34,350 nucleotides of DNA from Acanthaster planci (lineage: Eukaryota; Echinodermata; Asteroidea; Valvatida; Acanthasteridae), in NCBI RefSeq assembly GCF_001949145.1, contig NW_019091371.1, positions 103,386 to 137,735 of the forward strand. The letters are read 5' to 3'. The translations under genes were made by a program, and so were the position numbers. Within the stretch, counting starts at the first letter, position 1. Each line of letters begins with the position of its first letter. The notes beneath the pieces are model-generated. The model was not told the origin of the DNA, ran no database searches, and saw only the letters and a list, made by a program, of their open reading frames with translations. Below are positions 9,045 to 21,600 of the stretch, in pieces.

Positions 9045-9895
9045 GGTTAAGGATAAGGCTGATTAATCACGTTCGTGGTGCATTTGACCACGTAGGACTA
9101 CCTCCCCGTAATTTTGTGCATAGTTAATTGCTGTTGTATATAGAGGATAACTGAGCACTGACATTGAATAAACCAATCATATAATTGCCTTGGAAATCAC
9201 TCGTCACCGTGAGATTTAGTTCAGTCCTGTATCACTTATTGACATTTATTGTAATCTTTCTGGCATTGGGATCAAATTACCTAATCACAGAGCGGTGGTA
9301 AACTTCCACCAAACGAACAGCCCCTAAGGCATAGTCCACCGTTCGTTAACTGATAGCCGCTCAATTCTATCTCCGATCAGGCCAGTCTGCTGGTCTGCCA
9401 CAAAAAGGTGTCAGTTGTTCCGCCACAGTATTATGCAAAAAGGCCCGAGGGTATGTGATCTTCTTCATTTTTTAAGGTGCATTACTTGGTCTCACACTTT
9501 TGCTGATATCAGGCACCATACTTAGAAAACGTCTTCCATTGCACTTTGCTTGAGGTCTCCAATATATGTTTAAGACACGACCAATTTTCCCCCACAATTT
9601 CGCCCAGGTGGATTGGTATTTCACCGAATGGATTACTATTTCTCAAGGTTTACCGTCGAAATAGTGAAACACGCTAGTGTAATCCGCCCATGCAAAAATA
9701 ATAATCCACACAGTCGAAACAGTGGGGGTTCATATTCCTAAATACTCTTCTGCGGGTACCGGTTTCGTTCGTAAGCTGAACGCGCAGTACCGAGACTTGT
9801 CCAAGGCCTGTTAACTTTAAACTGCACCTACTTTAATACGCGTAAGTGCGTCGAAAAATCCGCAGTTTGAGCGGCGAAAGTAAACGCATTTTTCC
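9045..9895. other. No gene seen; contains a plus-strand AATAAA
   Basis: AATAAA occurs at 9167-9172. It could end a long GPCR 3' UTR (about 1.45 kb) or belong to an unrelated repeat. Otherwise nothing was recognised. Confidence 0.35.
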
Positions 9896-10186
9896 TTTTG
9901 CATTCGGGCGCATTGATTAGAAAAAGGAAATTCAGTCATTTTATTGGTGAAAATTTCCATATAAGGTGATTTGGCTATGAAAATTCTGCGGCATCTTTTC
10001 GGTTTCCTTCTACAACTACGGTAGGCCTATATTTATCACAGATATTTTGTTTTGATTAACTTCAAAACCTGCAAGTTGAGAATTTGAACAAGTAGTTTAT
10101 GAAACGCCTCTTTAATCATTTTGGATATTTTCATCAATAAAATGACTGAATTTCCTTTTTTTAATCGCTGCGCCCAGAATGCAAAA
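9896..10186. mobile_element. MITE-like inverted repeat, 63-65 bp arms
   Basis: The left arm (9896-9958) begins TTTTGCATTCGGGCGCA and includes AAGGAAATTCAGTCATTTTA. The right arm (10122-10186) is its reverse complement, ending TGCGCCCAGAATGCAAAA. By eye the arms agree over most positions with a few mismatches and two 1-bp gaps. The spacer is about 163 bp and encodes nothing recognisable. A target-site duplication was not found. Confidence 0.8.
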
Positions 10187-10397
10187 GTTGTTTCCTTGTA
10201 ACTTTGTTCTGTTATTGAACGTTGCTTTTCCAGCTTTATAGGATCAGAGCAAGAATATCAGTGGTGGAGCTAAGTATAAGAGGGTTCACTAACAGCACCT
10301 TTATGTTGTTTCTGCAGGACTTGAAAAATCTTGTATAACTCAAATTTAGCCAACCAAGACTGGTCTAGGGTCTTCAGTTTAACTATTATGTATCTAT
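10187..10397. other. Short unassigned spacer between two inverted repeats
   Basis: No gene or motif was recognised between the two inverted-repeat units. Confidence 0.4.
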
Positions 10398-10487
10398 AGT
10401 TTAGTTACAAATTTAAGGGTATAGCTAATTATATTCATGTTGCAAAGAGATATTAATTAGCTATACCCTTGAAATTGTCTCTAAACT
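10398..10487. repeat. Near-palindromic foldback element, about 37-bp arms
   Basis: The left arm (10398-10434) contains AAGGGTATAGCTAATTA and the right arm (10450-10487) contains TAATTAGCTATACCCTT, an exact complement over 17 bp. Outer arm sequence AGTTTAG/CTAAACT also pairs. The loop is only about 15 bases, so the transcript or single strand could form a long hairpin. Confidence 0.75.
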
Positions 10488-12017
10488 GAAAATATGTATC
10501 CATCCTCGTTTTATGAAGCCTGTTTACTGTCGAGTTTATTCATGACCTCCATTTCTTTCGTACATAAAACATGTACTTCTTGATTCGTGAGCATTTTGTG
10601 TCACTTTGATTGTTTATTACTCTGGCGTGTTTACAATAATAAAATGCAGACCCCTGCAGTATTAAATGTACACGAGCCTTCGTCCTTACGATTTCAGTCA
10701 CAGAACAGTTGTGGAAAGCGTGACCTACAGGCCTGCTGAGGTGACGCATAACAAAAGATGTAACATTTGAAGGGGTACACATGGGTGCAATATATTAGGG
10801 GACACAGTCTATCTGTGGAAAGGCACATCTCTTAAATTTTGGATGTGAACTCGTATTTCAAGTTTGGGGCACAGAATATCGTACAGGGGTACGTCCTGGT
10901 AACACCCCTATCCCCATTCCAACATATCACTGGAATGTGGGGCCACTGAAATTTGCATGCCAGAATATCTTTCTTATCCTCCCTGGGCCAACGAATCATT
11001 AATTTTGTTGATCTCTGCCCTTCATTTGGAATTTACCTTCCTGCAAGCCCGACAAAATTTACCAAAATATCCTAAAGTTAAAGACTACTTTGTATTCTGT
11101 TTATACTTTTTTATATGAGATGTTTTACTGCTGAAAATGACCCAATACAACAGTCCTGAATGACAAACACGCAGTAATCAATTTCACGTGGTTGGTTTCA
11201 GTTGTTGCATAACGTCTCTTCTATTACTGCACATCTTGAAATTATACAAGTTAAGAATAGGTGGTCCTTAACTTTTTTGACTAGTTACTTCCGATAGGTT
11301 GCTGTCGCAAAGCATAGATCCCATCCATAAATTGTTTACATGCGTCCATCATCTGTTATTTGATACCGGTAGTAATCGCCAGTATCAGTAAGGGCAATAG
11401 TGAACACAAAATAAGTTGCGTACAACCGATGATTGATTTGTTTTTGAAGTAAGAATTGATGCTGTTTGGTTGGACGACACTTGGCCTTTTTTAAAAAGAG
11501 CATTGTGTACGTTGTATTTAAACTTTAATTCCGCCCCGGCGAAATTCTAATCTGCCGGGAAAGAATTGGTGGGTGAACAAAATTTAATCGTGTCCTACAT
11601 ACGCTTCTGTAAAAAACGGAGAAGTACAACATCAACATCAATCCACACAGAAATTTTAATTTCTTGACAATACTAAAGATGAACATAAGGTTTGCGATTC
11701 CTTAAAGTATAATCAAAGGCAAAAGTCACATGTCTGGGATTGAAGCCTTTCCAGTTGTCAGGTGTACCAGTTAATATGTAAAGACTACATCACACCAAAT
11801 TCCACCATAGCATGGGCCAACTGACAGCGGCTAAACACAGAAATATACTACTTAAGCAAAGAATATATTTACTTTGCAAAAGAAGGTTGCCAGCCAAAAT
11901 GTCCTACACTGCATATTTCTAGCAACTGGTTCCTGGCTGCTATTACTTAGTGCATAAATTTTGCGAAGGAGTATTTTCTTGGTTCACTATTATTTATAGA
12001 GTAATTCGACCACCAGA
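10488..12017. other. No gene seen; intergenic DNA
   Basis: Short open frames only, without coding character. One isolated ACATGTAC occurs near 10570, the only clear copy of that motif in the first 12.5 kb. Confidence 0.45.
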
Positions 12018-12183
12018 ATTAGAAGCCATTACTGCGGTGGCACAACGTGCTCGTGGACAGGTGGTACGCGCGCGTTACATGCCTCTTCGACCAATAGGGT
12101 GTCGTGATTTGCCAAATGCACGCGCGCGTCAAAGTGAAGAATGTGCGTGTAAGTGCGGTGCCACCGCAGTTATGGCGTCTAAT
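12018..12183. mobile_element. 166-bp MITE-like element with 26-bp terminal inverted repeats
   Basis: The left end is ATTAGAAGCCATT followed by ACTGCGGTGGCAC (12018-12043). The right end is GTGCCACCGCAGT followed by TATGGCGTCTAAT (12158-12183). The inner 13 bp are perfect complements and the outer 13 bp differ at two positions. The interior holds two short alternating CGCGCG tracts. It encodes nothing. A clean target duplication is not visible. Confidence 0.75.
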
Positions 12184-14568
12184 CGGATTAGTCTCTATGC
12201 ACCTACATGACATCTTACTCAGATTTGTACCTTTTGTACCGTGTTTATAAAGGGTTTTGCTTTTGTGTAGTTTCATGATGATTCCTCTGACATCGAGGGT
12301 TTCTCAAATTTCGGCATCGTCTCCACATTGAGGCTTCGTCTATGAAAATTAACCACTTGCAATTGTTGGCTTAGAATGTTCAAACGATGAATGTTTCATC
12401 TTTACGGTCGACAGTATACAGTTCGATGTGCATCTCTAGAAAAACGGGATTTTTCAAGACTCAATGTCCCTGGTTCCCTGTTCCTAAAATATACATTGAA
12501 CTTTGAAAGAAAGCAAAAACCAGTCTAAACACCTTTCACCTCACCGCGTTCCATATACATGTACAATATATGCTAATATTTCCTACCAAGACACTATGCA
12601 AACATCCTGAAGACGTTGTCCATCCGAAAGTGATGCCACATCACCTGGCTGCTCTGGGGGGAACATTTGCCCTCGAGAGAACAAACAAATGCCAATGAGA
12701 TATCAAATTTTGTTCCGTCGGTTTTTTCCCCACCATAGAACAATCAAATGCAAGTGAAATACTAAATTTCCATAGGCTTGGAAACGACAAGGTAACAGAT
12801 TAAGGATTACAAATTCACCACCTCGCCAAGAAAGGCTGGACACTGTCGTGTTATCAGTGGGCTGATACGAGTCTTGAAACCAAGATTCTACATGTACACC
12901 TCGCCTGATTCTTCCACTCAAGCAAGCACCAGTGTCTTGCACAACAGACTCCGTGCTCTAAAAAGACATAAATTCAACTCAAAAATGTACGTGTACTTTG
13001 CTAGCTTACAAATCTGAAGTGAGATTAAAAGTGACCAAAATGAGAAAACAACACGCAAATTGATTTTTACATACATTTACAAGTCAGAAAATAACCACTT
13101 TTGCTGTAAGTTAAACTGGACAAAGCCTCATTTTAAATAAAACCTTTTTTCCCTTAAGGACATTGTTCCCCACTGTACACGTACATTTGACATATCTTAC
13201 ACTCTTCCTTACTTACATATTTACAAACTAAGTCTTATGATTATATTACAGATCTTATAATACTTCAGGATAACAGCAATCAAAAGTGATTAGGAAAGGG
13301 TACATGCATATAAAGCACATACATGTACATGTACTATGCTCAGAGTACGGGAACCTACGGTACCCATATTGATACACTACAAAGTGGTGAAAACTTACTA
13401 ATTAAAAACTAATAATGTTGAGTTTGACCACACAAGTCTATTAGTTTCCGTATGTGAAGTACACAGTGCAACAAAGAAATGTGTCCAAAGGGTCGGGGCC
13501 AATTAGTCATGAAATCAGGACAATGTGAAATGATCAAACACATGGAAAATACACCACTTCTGTGAATTTGTTCTGGGACCGCTGTTTACCAAGTTATTGA
13601 TATGAGATGGGCCATGCACCTGTGCTCTGATGATATACTTATTTCCATGAAATCTTACATTTTACTTGACACATATGGCAATAACATGTACCTTACAGGG
13701 CTAATCCCAAATGGTATACGAGCCCATGTCCAACCATCACTGACCACCATGTGATCCTTGGCCACATTCATGTCAGTTAATAGTCTACACTTATTCACAA
13801 TTCATGATCAAAGTAACTGGTGTGTGCTACTAAATCCGCCCATGGGATGACTGTGCACCCATAAGGGAACTCCTGTGACTTGTAGTTTTCTAAGAATTTT
13901 GCAAGCTACTGTTTGTACTGCCCATCACAGGGCAGCTCTTTCATCCAACAACTGGTAGAATGTTTCCACCATTCGGGGGGCACTTTCCTCTAGTGTACAC
14001 CCCGATCCTGTGCTTGGATTGGACTAGTCAGACTTAGCTGATCACATTGCCACAATGCAGGCCCCAAAGCAGGTGACAACAGTACTGAGACAACTACCAT
14101 TTGTACAAATTTGGAAAGAGAAATGTCAAAGCGAATACAAACACTCCAAGTGAACTGTAGTTTACAAACACTTCTGGCTTAAGACAATGTACATATAAAT
14201 GTCCAACAAATTTCCAATTTACTTTAATTAATTGGAAAACAGTAACTTTCTCTTGGCCTTCCAGGTTTGTTGGCAATATTATGTCCTTGTCTATAATGTA
14301 CTTCTGTTCAACCAATATTATTTAGATGATTAGTTTTACTTAAGCCCAAACAATCAAACAATGAATACAGCCTAGTCAACAGGTGTATTAGTTTCCCATA
14401 GATCTGGATCTTGATTAGTGATCTCAACGTTGGTTCACACCATCCATTAGGCAGGTTTTAGTGTCTGTAAATCAACGACGGATCACTGGTTGTGATCCAC
14501 CAGATCCATGTGAAACAAACACGGCCAAAGTTACACAAACCTACTTAAAATGTCAAGTTTACGTCAGG
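12184..14568. other. No gene seen; intergenic DNA
   Basis: AT-rich sequence with no convincing exon on either strand. The dispersed TACATGTAC motif first appears here as a recurring element (about 12556 and 13322). This region separates the GPCR from the 3' end of the RASSF gene. Confidence 0.45.
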
Positions 14569-14574
14569 TTTATT
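14569..14574 (-). terminator. Candidate polyadenylation signal of the RASSF gene
   Basis: On the minus strand AATAAA occurs 908 bases downstream of the RASSF stop codon. It is the first such signal that I noticed after the stop, which would give a 3' UTR of about 0.9 kb. Confidence 0.4.
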
Positions 14575-15481
14575 CAAAAAAGCTTAAAATAAGTTAATCA
14601 GCAAACATGCGATTACCTTGGTCTCAATAAAGAAAACGTACAAAATAATGGGCAAAAATGCTGAAATGTGTAAGTTTTTTTGCAGCTCAAGAATAATTGA
14701 AACTGGATCATTACAATTACTTTCTAAGCATAAACAGCTATTGGGCATGAAATGTTCTGCATACTGCTCTTTTACCAAGGCACACAAGCACGGTAATGAT
14801 ACTAATGTTACAATATAAATGACTACCTAATAAGCATGCAAGAGACAATTCCATACTTCAACCTAACTCCCTTAGTGTACATTGGCTAGGGACTTTCCAA
14901 ACTCCTCCCATATCCCCTACTGTGCAACAACCCAATGGTGCAGTCCTTGTATTAAACTTCCAAAGTTTAGTTCCATGTAAAGTACACGTGGTGGTGGCTG
15001 TGCTCTACATGTGCCTTCCGAAACGCTGGGAAAACTCCTGCAAAAATCCATGTGGTTGGGGGGGAGGGAGATCTGGACACCACATTGCAAAGCTTGTGAT
15101 GTTCATCTTACGTTTTGCATGTTACGTGCACTAACCTGAAATCAACACAGTTTACTCGCAGTTTTTGCACTGTTTGCTCTCCATTCTGAGCTGTTCAAAA
15201 ATTCAAAATTTGCATATCTTCTCACCCATCCCAAATTGGTCCAAGTTTGCCCCCTTTTCCCCAATTTCACACCAACGTCTGAGAGGAGTAGGGTTATGGA
15301 AATGTTACTATGTTTCCATACAACTCAGGCCATTTTACCATTTGGCCCCAACAATAATTCTCTGCATGTACACGTATCCCTTTTGAACTTAATCTGTTGC
15401 CTCAGAGCAATGAACATAAATACCAAACACACAAACTAAAGCAAACTTTTGCATTGAAAAAGACTTTTGTGTCCACAAGTC
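14575..15481 (-). other. Probable 3' UTR of the RASSF gene
   Basis: This stretch follows the stop codon at 15482-15484 on the minus strand and ends at a candidate AATAAA. It has no coding frame of its own that I trust. Its extent depends on which poly(A) signal is used. Confidence 0.4.
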
Positions 15482-15622
15482 CTAATCAATATAATTCAAG
15501 GCATCCCGAAGGCGTTTCTCATAGACCACGTACTTGTTCTGCACTTGCTGAATGTGATCTTGCTCTTCCTTGTCCAAAATACGTAGGAAGTTTTGCAGCT
15601 CAGGCACCGTGAATGCCTCCCA
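15482..15622 (-). CDS. RASSF last coding exon: SARAH domain
   Basis: The exon has 47 codons including a TAG stop, entered in phase 0 after acceptor TTGTATTGCAG. It reads WEAFTVPELQNFLRILDKEE and continues with an amphipathic helix (QDHIQQVQNKYVVYEKRL) ending in NYID. This helix is the SARAH domain that mediates dimerisation and pairing with MST-type kinases. The length and end point match the short C-termini of RASSF1/3/5. Confidence 0.95.
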   Translation of the reverse strand, partial: WEAFTVPELQNFLRILDKEEQDHIQQVQNKYVVYEKRLRDALNYID

Positions 15623-18600
15623 CTGCAATACAAGAAGAATAAAAGTTAGGTCTCCACAACTTGGAAAGACTTCGTTTTAAAGAACTCAGGTTTACTGTCA
15701 GCACAGGCTTGTGCTCTGTAATACTGCTCTAAAAAGCCACTGGTCAAGTTTAAACTAAGGCCAATTTTAAAAAATCTCAGCTTTGTATCCAACCTCAGCT
15801 TCACCCCAGGTGTGAAAATCATTCTATAAATGTCAAAAATACCACGTTCATGTAAATACATACCTCAATCTGCCCTGTTTCATTCTCTCGTAACTCATAT
15901 CGCTTTGTTGTGCTATCCCCGCCCCACAACAATCGAAGCAACAAAGGCTTTTCCTCATCAGCTAGTTTCCTCATCAACACTAAAAATGGAAAAAGAAAAT
16001 GGCAAAACTGTTCACGTACATGTCCTAATCTCACAAGTATCCTATAACTTTTGAAATACCAGTTACAGCCATATTACAGTACAACTCTGCCTTTAATATG
16101 GCACAATTTTCTTGCATGTATTTTAACACTTTTCATGTAAGGAAACCAGTAGTTTTGCATACATGTAAAGTGTTCGCGTTTTGTGAATTCACTGAAAGTG
16201 ATAAAAACCCTGCACACAAGAAATTCTCTTTGGGTAAAAAAATATGTGTTCATATCAATTTGTCAGAAAAAATTTCCAGTGATTTTGTTGTTTCCAATTT
16301 TCACAACACATGCTGGGCTGCCTTAACAATTTTTGAGCTACTAGCAGCTTAACAAGTAAGTACGAAGAGCAGGAACATGAACTTAGGACTCATTTTGTGG
16401 GACCAAGTTATTGGTACGGGCAATCTACATGTAACAAGCATGAAGCTTCCTTCTCACATGAACCCCTAACAGAGTCATTCTTCAACTGCAACACAAGGAA
16501 GCAATCGTTTTTGGATTTCAACCAACCCTTTAAACAGAAGAAAAAATTATTTGGTAGAGATTGGCTCCTGATGAGGAAAATTCGAGTGGCACTTTTACAA
16601 AAGTTTAGTAATCCTGTGCGCTGAATATTCATGAATGTACATGTACATGTACGTACACACATATAGTATAAATACCCTGTGTTTACATCGTCCATTCATG
16701 TCTTGGATCATGACCCGGCACGGCCCGGCACACGTATACCACACAACTTGCATGTAAATGTACATGCATGTACATGAGTGCCAATGAGGTCCACCCACGA
16801 AATCAGGGTTCTCGCCAAGGGGTTCAACCATGGACGTTACGACGTCTGTAGTTTCAGAGTGTGGCGGGACACCCTACTGCATGAATCATGCTATTTCTAA
16901 CACTCTAAATCACAGCAACACCCTTTAATTCTGGCGTGAGCTTTGTTTCAGGCTTGATTAACTTTGCACCCAAAAAAGCAGCAAACAAAGGAGCCCATGC
17001 CATGGTTTGCAAAATGGCCCCGGTGTCCACATACAGTGCATCGACAACATATGTTTAGATCGGGAACCAACCAACATGAGCATGTGATCGTGACCCATGT
17101 ACAGTATTGTATACGTGAAGATACAGTGCACACTATAAGCTTTAAATCCACGATGCGACTTGCACTGCCATTTCTACTTTTACGGAATGAATTTTGAGTA
17201 CATAATCATTGCTTTTTTAATTTTTAAGCATACTCAAAATTGTTCAAGTACATTTTGTACGAGTTTTTAAGCTATATTCAAATGCAAATGGCCACTGTAT
17301 AGTGAAAATATGATTGCATTAGCAAAAATTAGGTCGCATTTGTGACTGATTTAGGCGCTTTTTAAAGCGTTGATTTCAACCTTCCTTTTCAACTGACTTC
17401 CGACACTGCCGAAAGCCACTGACATACATGTACAACTGTAGACTCACCACAGCTTCTGAACTGGCATAAAGCTAGGAACTGTTCTTAACTTCTTGGCACA
17501 ATGGAATACCAAAGTGAAAACGCCATCCGCGCAATTGTGTGTGTAAAAGGCAGTTGCACAAGAACCAGTGTGTGAACCAACATGCGCAGATACTCCATTC
17601 CTTTACACTGCACTTTCTATTTCTAAATGATGTTACATTTCAGTACTCTGTGGTACAGGGAAAGGTGTGGCTGAGTAAGGCTTGCCACAAATGCCTTTCA
17701 TTAATATTGGAAATGAATTGATCACAATGTTTCCAGGTGGAATGTGTGCATTCTTGTGAAAAAAAGTGTGTCGGGCAAGGAATGTCTCTGCATGGAGTCC
17801 ACACTCAATGTAAAAGGTACATGTACAGTCCATCATTTGCAGTTATCCAAAATATAACTGATGAAATGATTGTTAAAAAGCATACTTGGTTTAAAAATGG
17901 TTAAGGAACTAGATTCTCTGTGACACTTTGATTTCCAGCAAGCTGTCAATTTGAAGAAAATAACAAAAGAAGACTATTTCCAACAATGCCTCTAAAGACG
18001 CATTACTGCTATTACAAGTGCACACATGCATTGACACGACACACACATGCGTTGCCGGTTACTATAATTGGTCGATTCAGTGTGTGACATCACATACACT
18101 TAGTTCCATTTGAATGAACGTGAAAACATGTCCTAGACACAAAGTTCGGGTGCAACTGAAAACATGATTCAGCAACATTTGATCTGGAATCCAAATCCCA
18201 GAAAGTTGTTTTTCTTGAAATATTACTGAATGAGCTGAAACTTTGTCAGATTTGCTCTTAGACACCCTGCTTTAGATTTTGAAAAATTTTGTTGCTTCAA
18301 AGGAGCTTAATGCAAAATGAAACAACGATAGACTGTACCTTTAAAGGAGTGCAAGTAAACACTTAATCAAGCCTTTGGCGAGGTTTACATATTCATGTAC
18401 TTGGCATAACACGTGACCATCTATTTCTGGCAGAGTGGGCAGGCCTTCATTGCTTCGAGGAGACAATATCTTTAGCTAGGAAAGTGGGGATGAGTTGTGA
18501 GGACAAATATTTCTGCATGCCGGGTTGTATATATATCGACAATGTCTTCCACAAGAATGCCAATAAATAGTGGCTTAGGATTTTGATATGAGTGAGTGCA

Positions 18601-21600
18601 TTTTCTTGTAAGATTTGGGCCTTTAAAATGTACATGCCTCCAACAAATTGCTGACAAAATGCTTCTCTGTGTCAGTATCTCCATAACTGGAAGACACTTT
18701 GGGAATCATGGAAGGCAGCATTACAGCAGACTGAGGTAAAACCAGGTTTAATGGGCAGCAAAAAAACACAGCGCATATTGTGGGGTAACGTTACAGCAAG
18801 ACCCCATGCCTACCTTCACCATTTTCATCTGAGCGCTCAAAGAGAGCAAACTTGCGGCAGTTGTCTATGACTTCAATGTGACTCAGAACGCCTTGGATGA
18901 CCTGAATGGCGGTGGACTCACTCGCTATCTGAATATCCTGTATGCAAGACAGATGCCAAGGACAAAGAGAACAAGTTGAAGTAATGAGAGGAACAGGTGG
19001 AGAGCATGAGAGATAAACATCCACAACTTGAGAAGAGAAGAGAAACTACATACAGGGGCCTTTTTACTCTTGTGCACGCATATCCATGACATGGGGACAA
19101 GTGGGCAGGAACTCATCGAGATAAGGGGACAATTTCTTCGGTGAGGCGAGTTGTGGGGACATTTCTCTGTCCCCAAGCTTTCCATCCCAACCAAAATGGT
19201 TTAATGACGAGTGCTTGTCCCTACAACTATAGAACAAGTACATATATACGTTCACCCATCTAAATGTACATGCAGGCCAACAATGATAAAAGCATACCAG
19301 TACAATTTACGCGACCGTACATCCTTTGATGTACTTACACCAAAAACACTTTGTAAGCCTGACAAGTATGGTATGTACTCTGAGTCTGACAAAAGTATCA
19401 CTGGGAACATCTGTATCTTTAGTTTTGGTGTTGGGAGTAAACGGTAAACATTACACTTCAAAATATTTTGTCCTGACACAGCAACTTTATGATAAAATCT
19501 CTTCTGATTACAAACAAAACCAAGTACAGTGAAGTAGACAGAAAGAAAGTGGAAGTACATGAACTTTAATGTCATCCATTGAAACTATTGTTTAGTCTGC
19601 ATACATGTACATATAGTACATGTACATTGTAACACCAGTATGTAGAGACAGGTCACTGTCCCCTTAATGGCCAAAACTGCAGTACCATGCTAACTGCAGG
19701 TTGCATTTTGAGAAAGTCAAATCTAAATTTTGAACTGTTGTTTTCTGGGCCAAGCACAGAGCTGGAATTGGAAGAATAAAGTGATTAAGTACTCTTTATA
19801 CTTCCCTCTACCAATAATTTTCAGCAAGACATCCATTGTGTTTTCAACCAGGATAGTGCGTTTTGTCAACTGAAACTTACTTCAGAGAGACCACGCAATA
19901 CATGTACACTGAACAGTAGGTCAAGCCATCTTCAAAACAGTACATCGTATGGCTTTACAACTCCCAGAAATAAAAACATGTTGTCTAAATGCCCAGGACT
20001 ATGTCCTTATTTCCTAAAACCCCAATATTCAAGGCTATCTTTAAGGGCTGTTACTCTCTTCTTTACTGGAACGTATGTGCCTTATTTGTGTGCATGCAAT
20101 GCACACACAGAAAGTGTCATGAACAAATTTAAATGTATATGTACAAGTACCAGTACATACATGTACACGGGGACAAAAATTAAATAATGCACTGGGAAAT
20201 AGATACACGGGTACGTGTACAGGTCAGTGCACATACATGTATAGTAAACAGGGATACGTGCATGTTGAAGAGATACATATGCATATGCATTCATGTACAA
20301 GGACACACTTTCAGAAGGAAAAGACTACTCATATTGCCAAACTGAAGGCCGAGTCTAATGTCAAACTCTCCTGAAAAACATTCCTGCCCGTCCTTGACTA
20401 ATGAAAGCTGGCATTTATTTTTAAATTTGAAAAATGCCACATGCAGAAAACAACAAAGGGACTGGATCACATCACCGACTATTATCAGCCCCAGCAGGCC
20501 CTGCTGCTGAATACTATCAAACGGAAAAATTAGAAAGGAAATCAGGAGTGAAGTAACCATATCCTGGAGGTTGAATTTCTGAACCAGTGCCAACTTCCTG
20601 TGAGTTGACTGCCTCATTTGGGTTCGTGTACTGTCAATGCATGTACATGTACATACATGCACCGTACATGTGTTTTTCTGGATCTACATGTATTTCCTTT
20701 GCAAAGTGGGCATGCATGCTACTGGTTAATAAATCCTCCATGTGCTCCTTTGCTTTCTTTGAAAAGAATTTTTTACCACTATTGTTTCAAATTCAATTGT
20801 CAATGTATGTGTGTTGTCACAAATACTGGCAAACACGGATGGTGTCTTGTTAATTTGCAGTGGGCTGCATTTTGTTTCTAAACTAATCCTGGTCAGACAT
20901 AAGCTGAAAATCTCAATGACATCCAATCTATGTCAAAGTTGAAAGGTACATATATGTCAACAAATTAGTATGCAGTTTTAAATGATGGAAAGTATTCAAA
21001 CAGATGACACTATGTGAACATCAATTTTTCCAGCAAAAAAACGTCTCCTGAGGACAGAGGATAGGTTCTCTAAGAACCAACACATTGTCATGGAAGAAAT
21101 TTATGTTCACACTGGAAACAGTACATCTTCAAGGAAGAGATCAATGTTTATATGCTCTCATACACAAATCTCATTCACAAGGAAAGCACTTGACATAAAG
21201 AGAGACATACGGTAACATTACAGTGGTAAGGCTTTTGTCCTCACCTCATAGGTATTTTTGGGAAGAAAGAAGGACGTCCGTCTCTTGCTGTGGTCCACGC
21301 TGTGGTCATAGGGGCGCAGCGTACTGCACGCCTTGGGGAGTGGAGAACCACTGGGAATGCTGATCGGTCGAGAGAGGTTCATATATATTCGGATGCTACC
21401 CACAAATATTAAGCTGTCACTCTCCTGTGAACATACATGTAAGACGAGAAATTAGCAAAATTAATTTACTAATATGTTCAGTACTTGATGCAGTGGTTCT
21501 AGATACAATGCAACACACAATGCTTACCCACTCCCTAGCCATAATGGCAGACTGGGACTACGTGTACATGTATGAGTACATGTATGGTACAGTAGTTAAC

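Noticed and set aside
8290-9260. G/T-rich segment with AATAAA followed by TGGCATTGGGATC, considered as a solo or 5' LTR with a primer-binding site
   Set aside because: No TG...CA boundaries, no second LTR, no gag/pol remnants and no target duplication could be seen.
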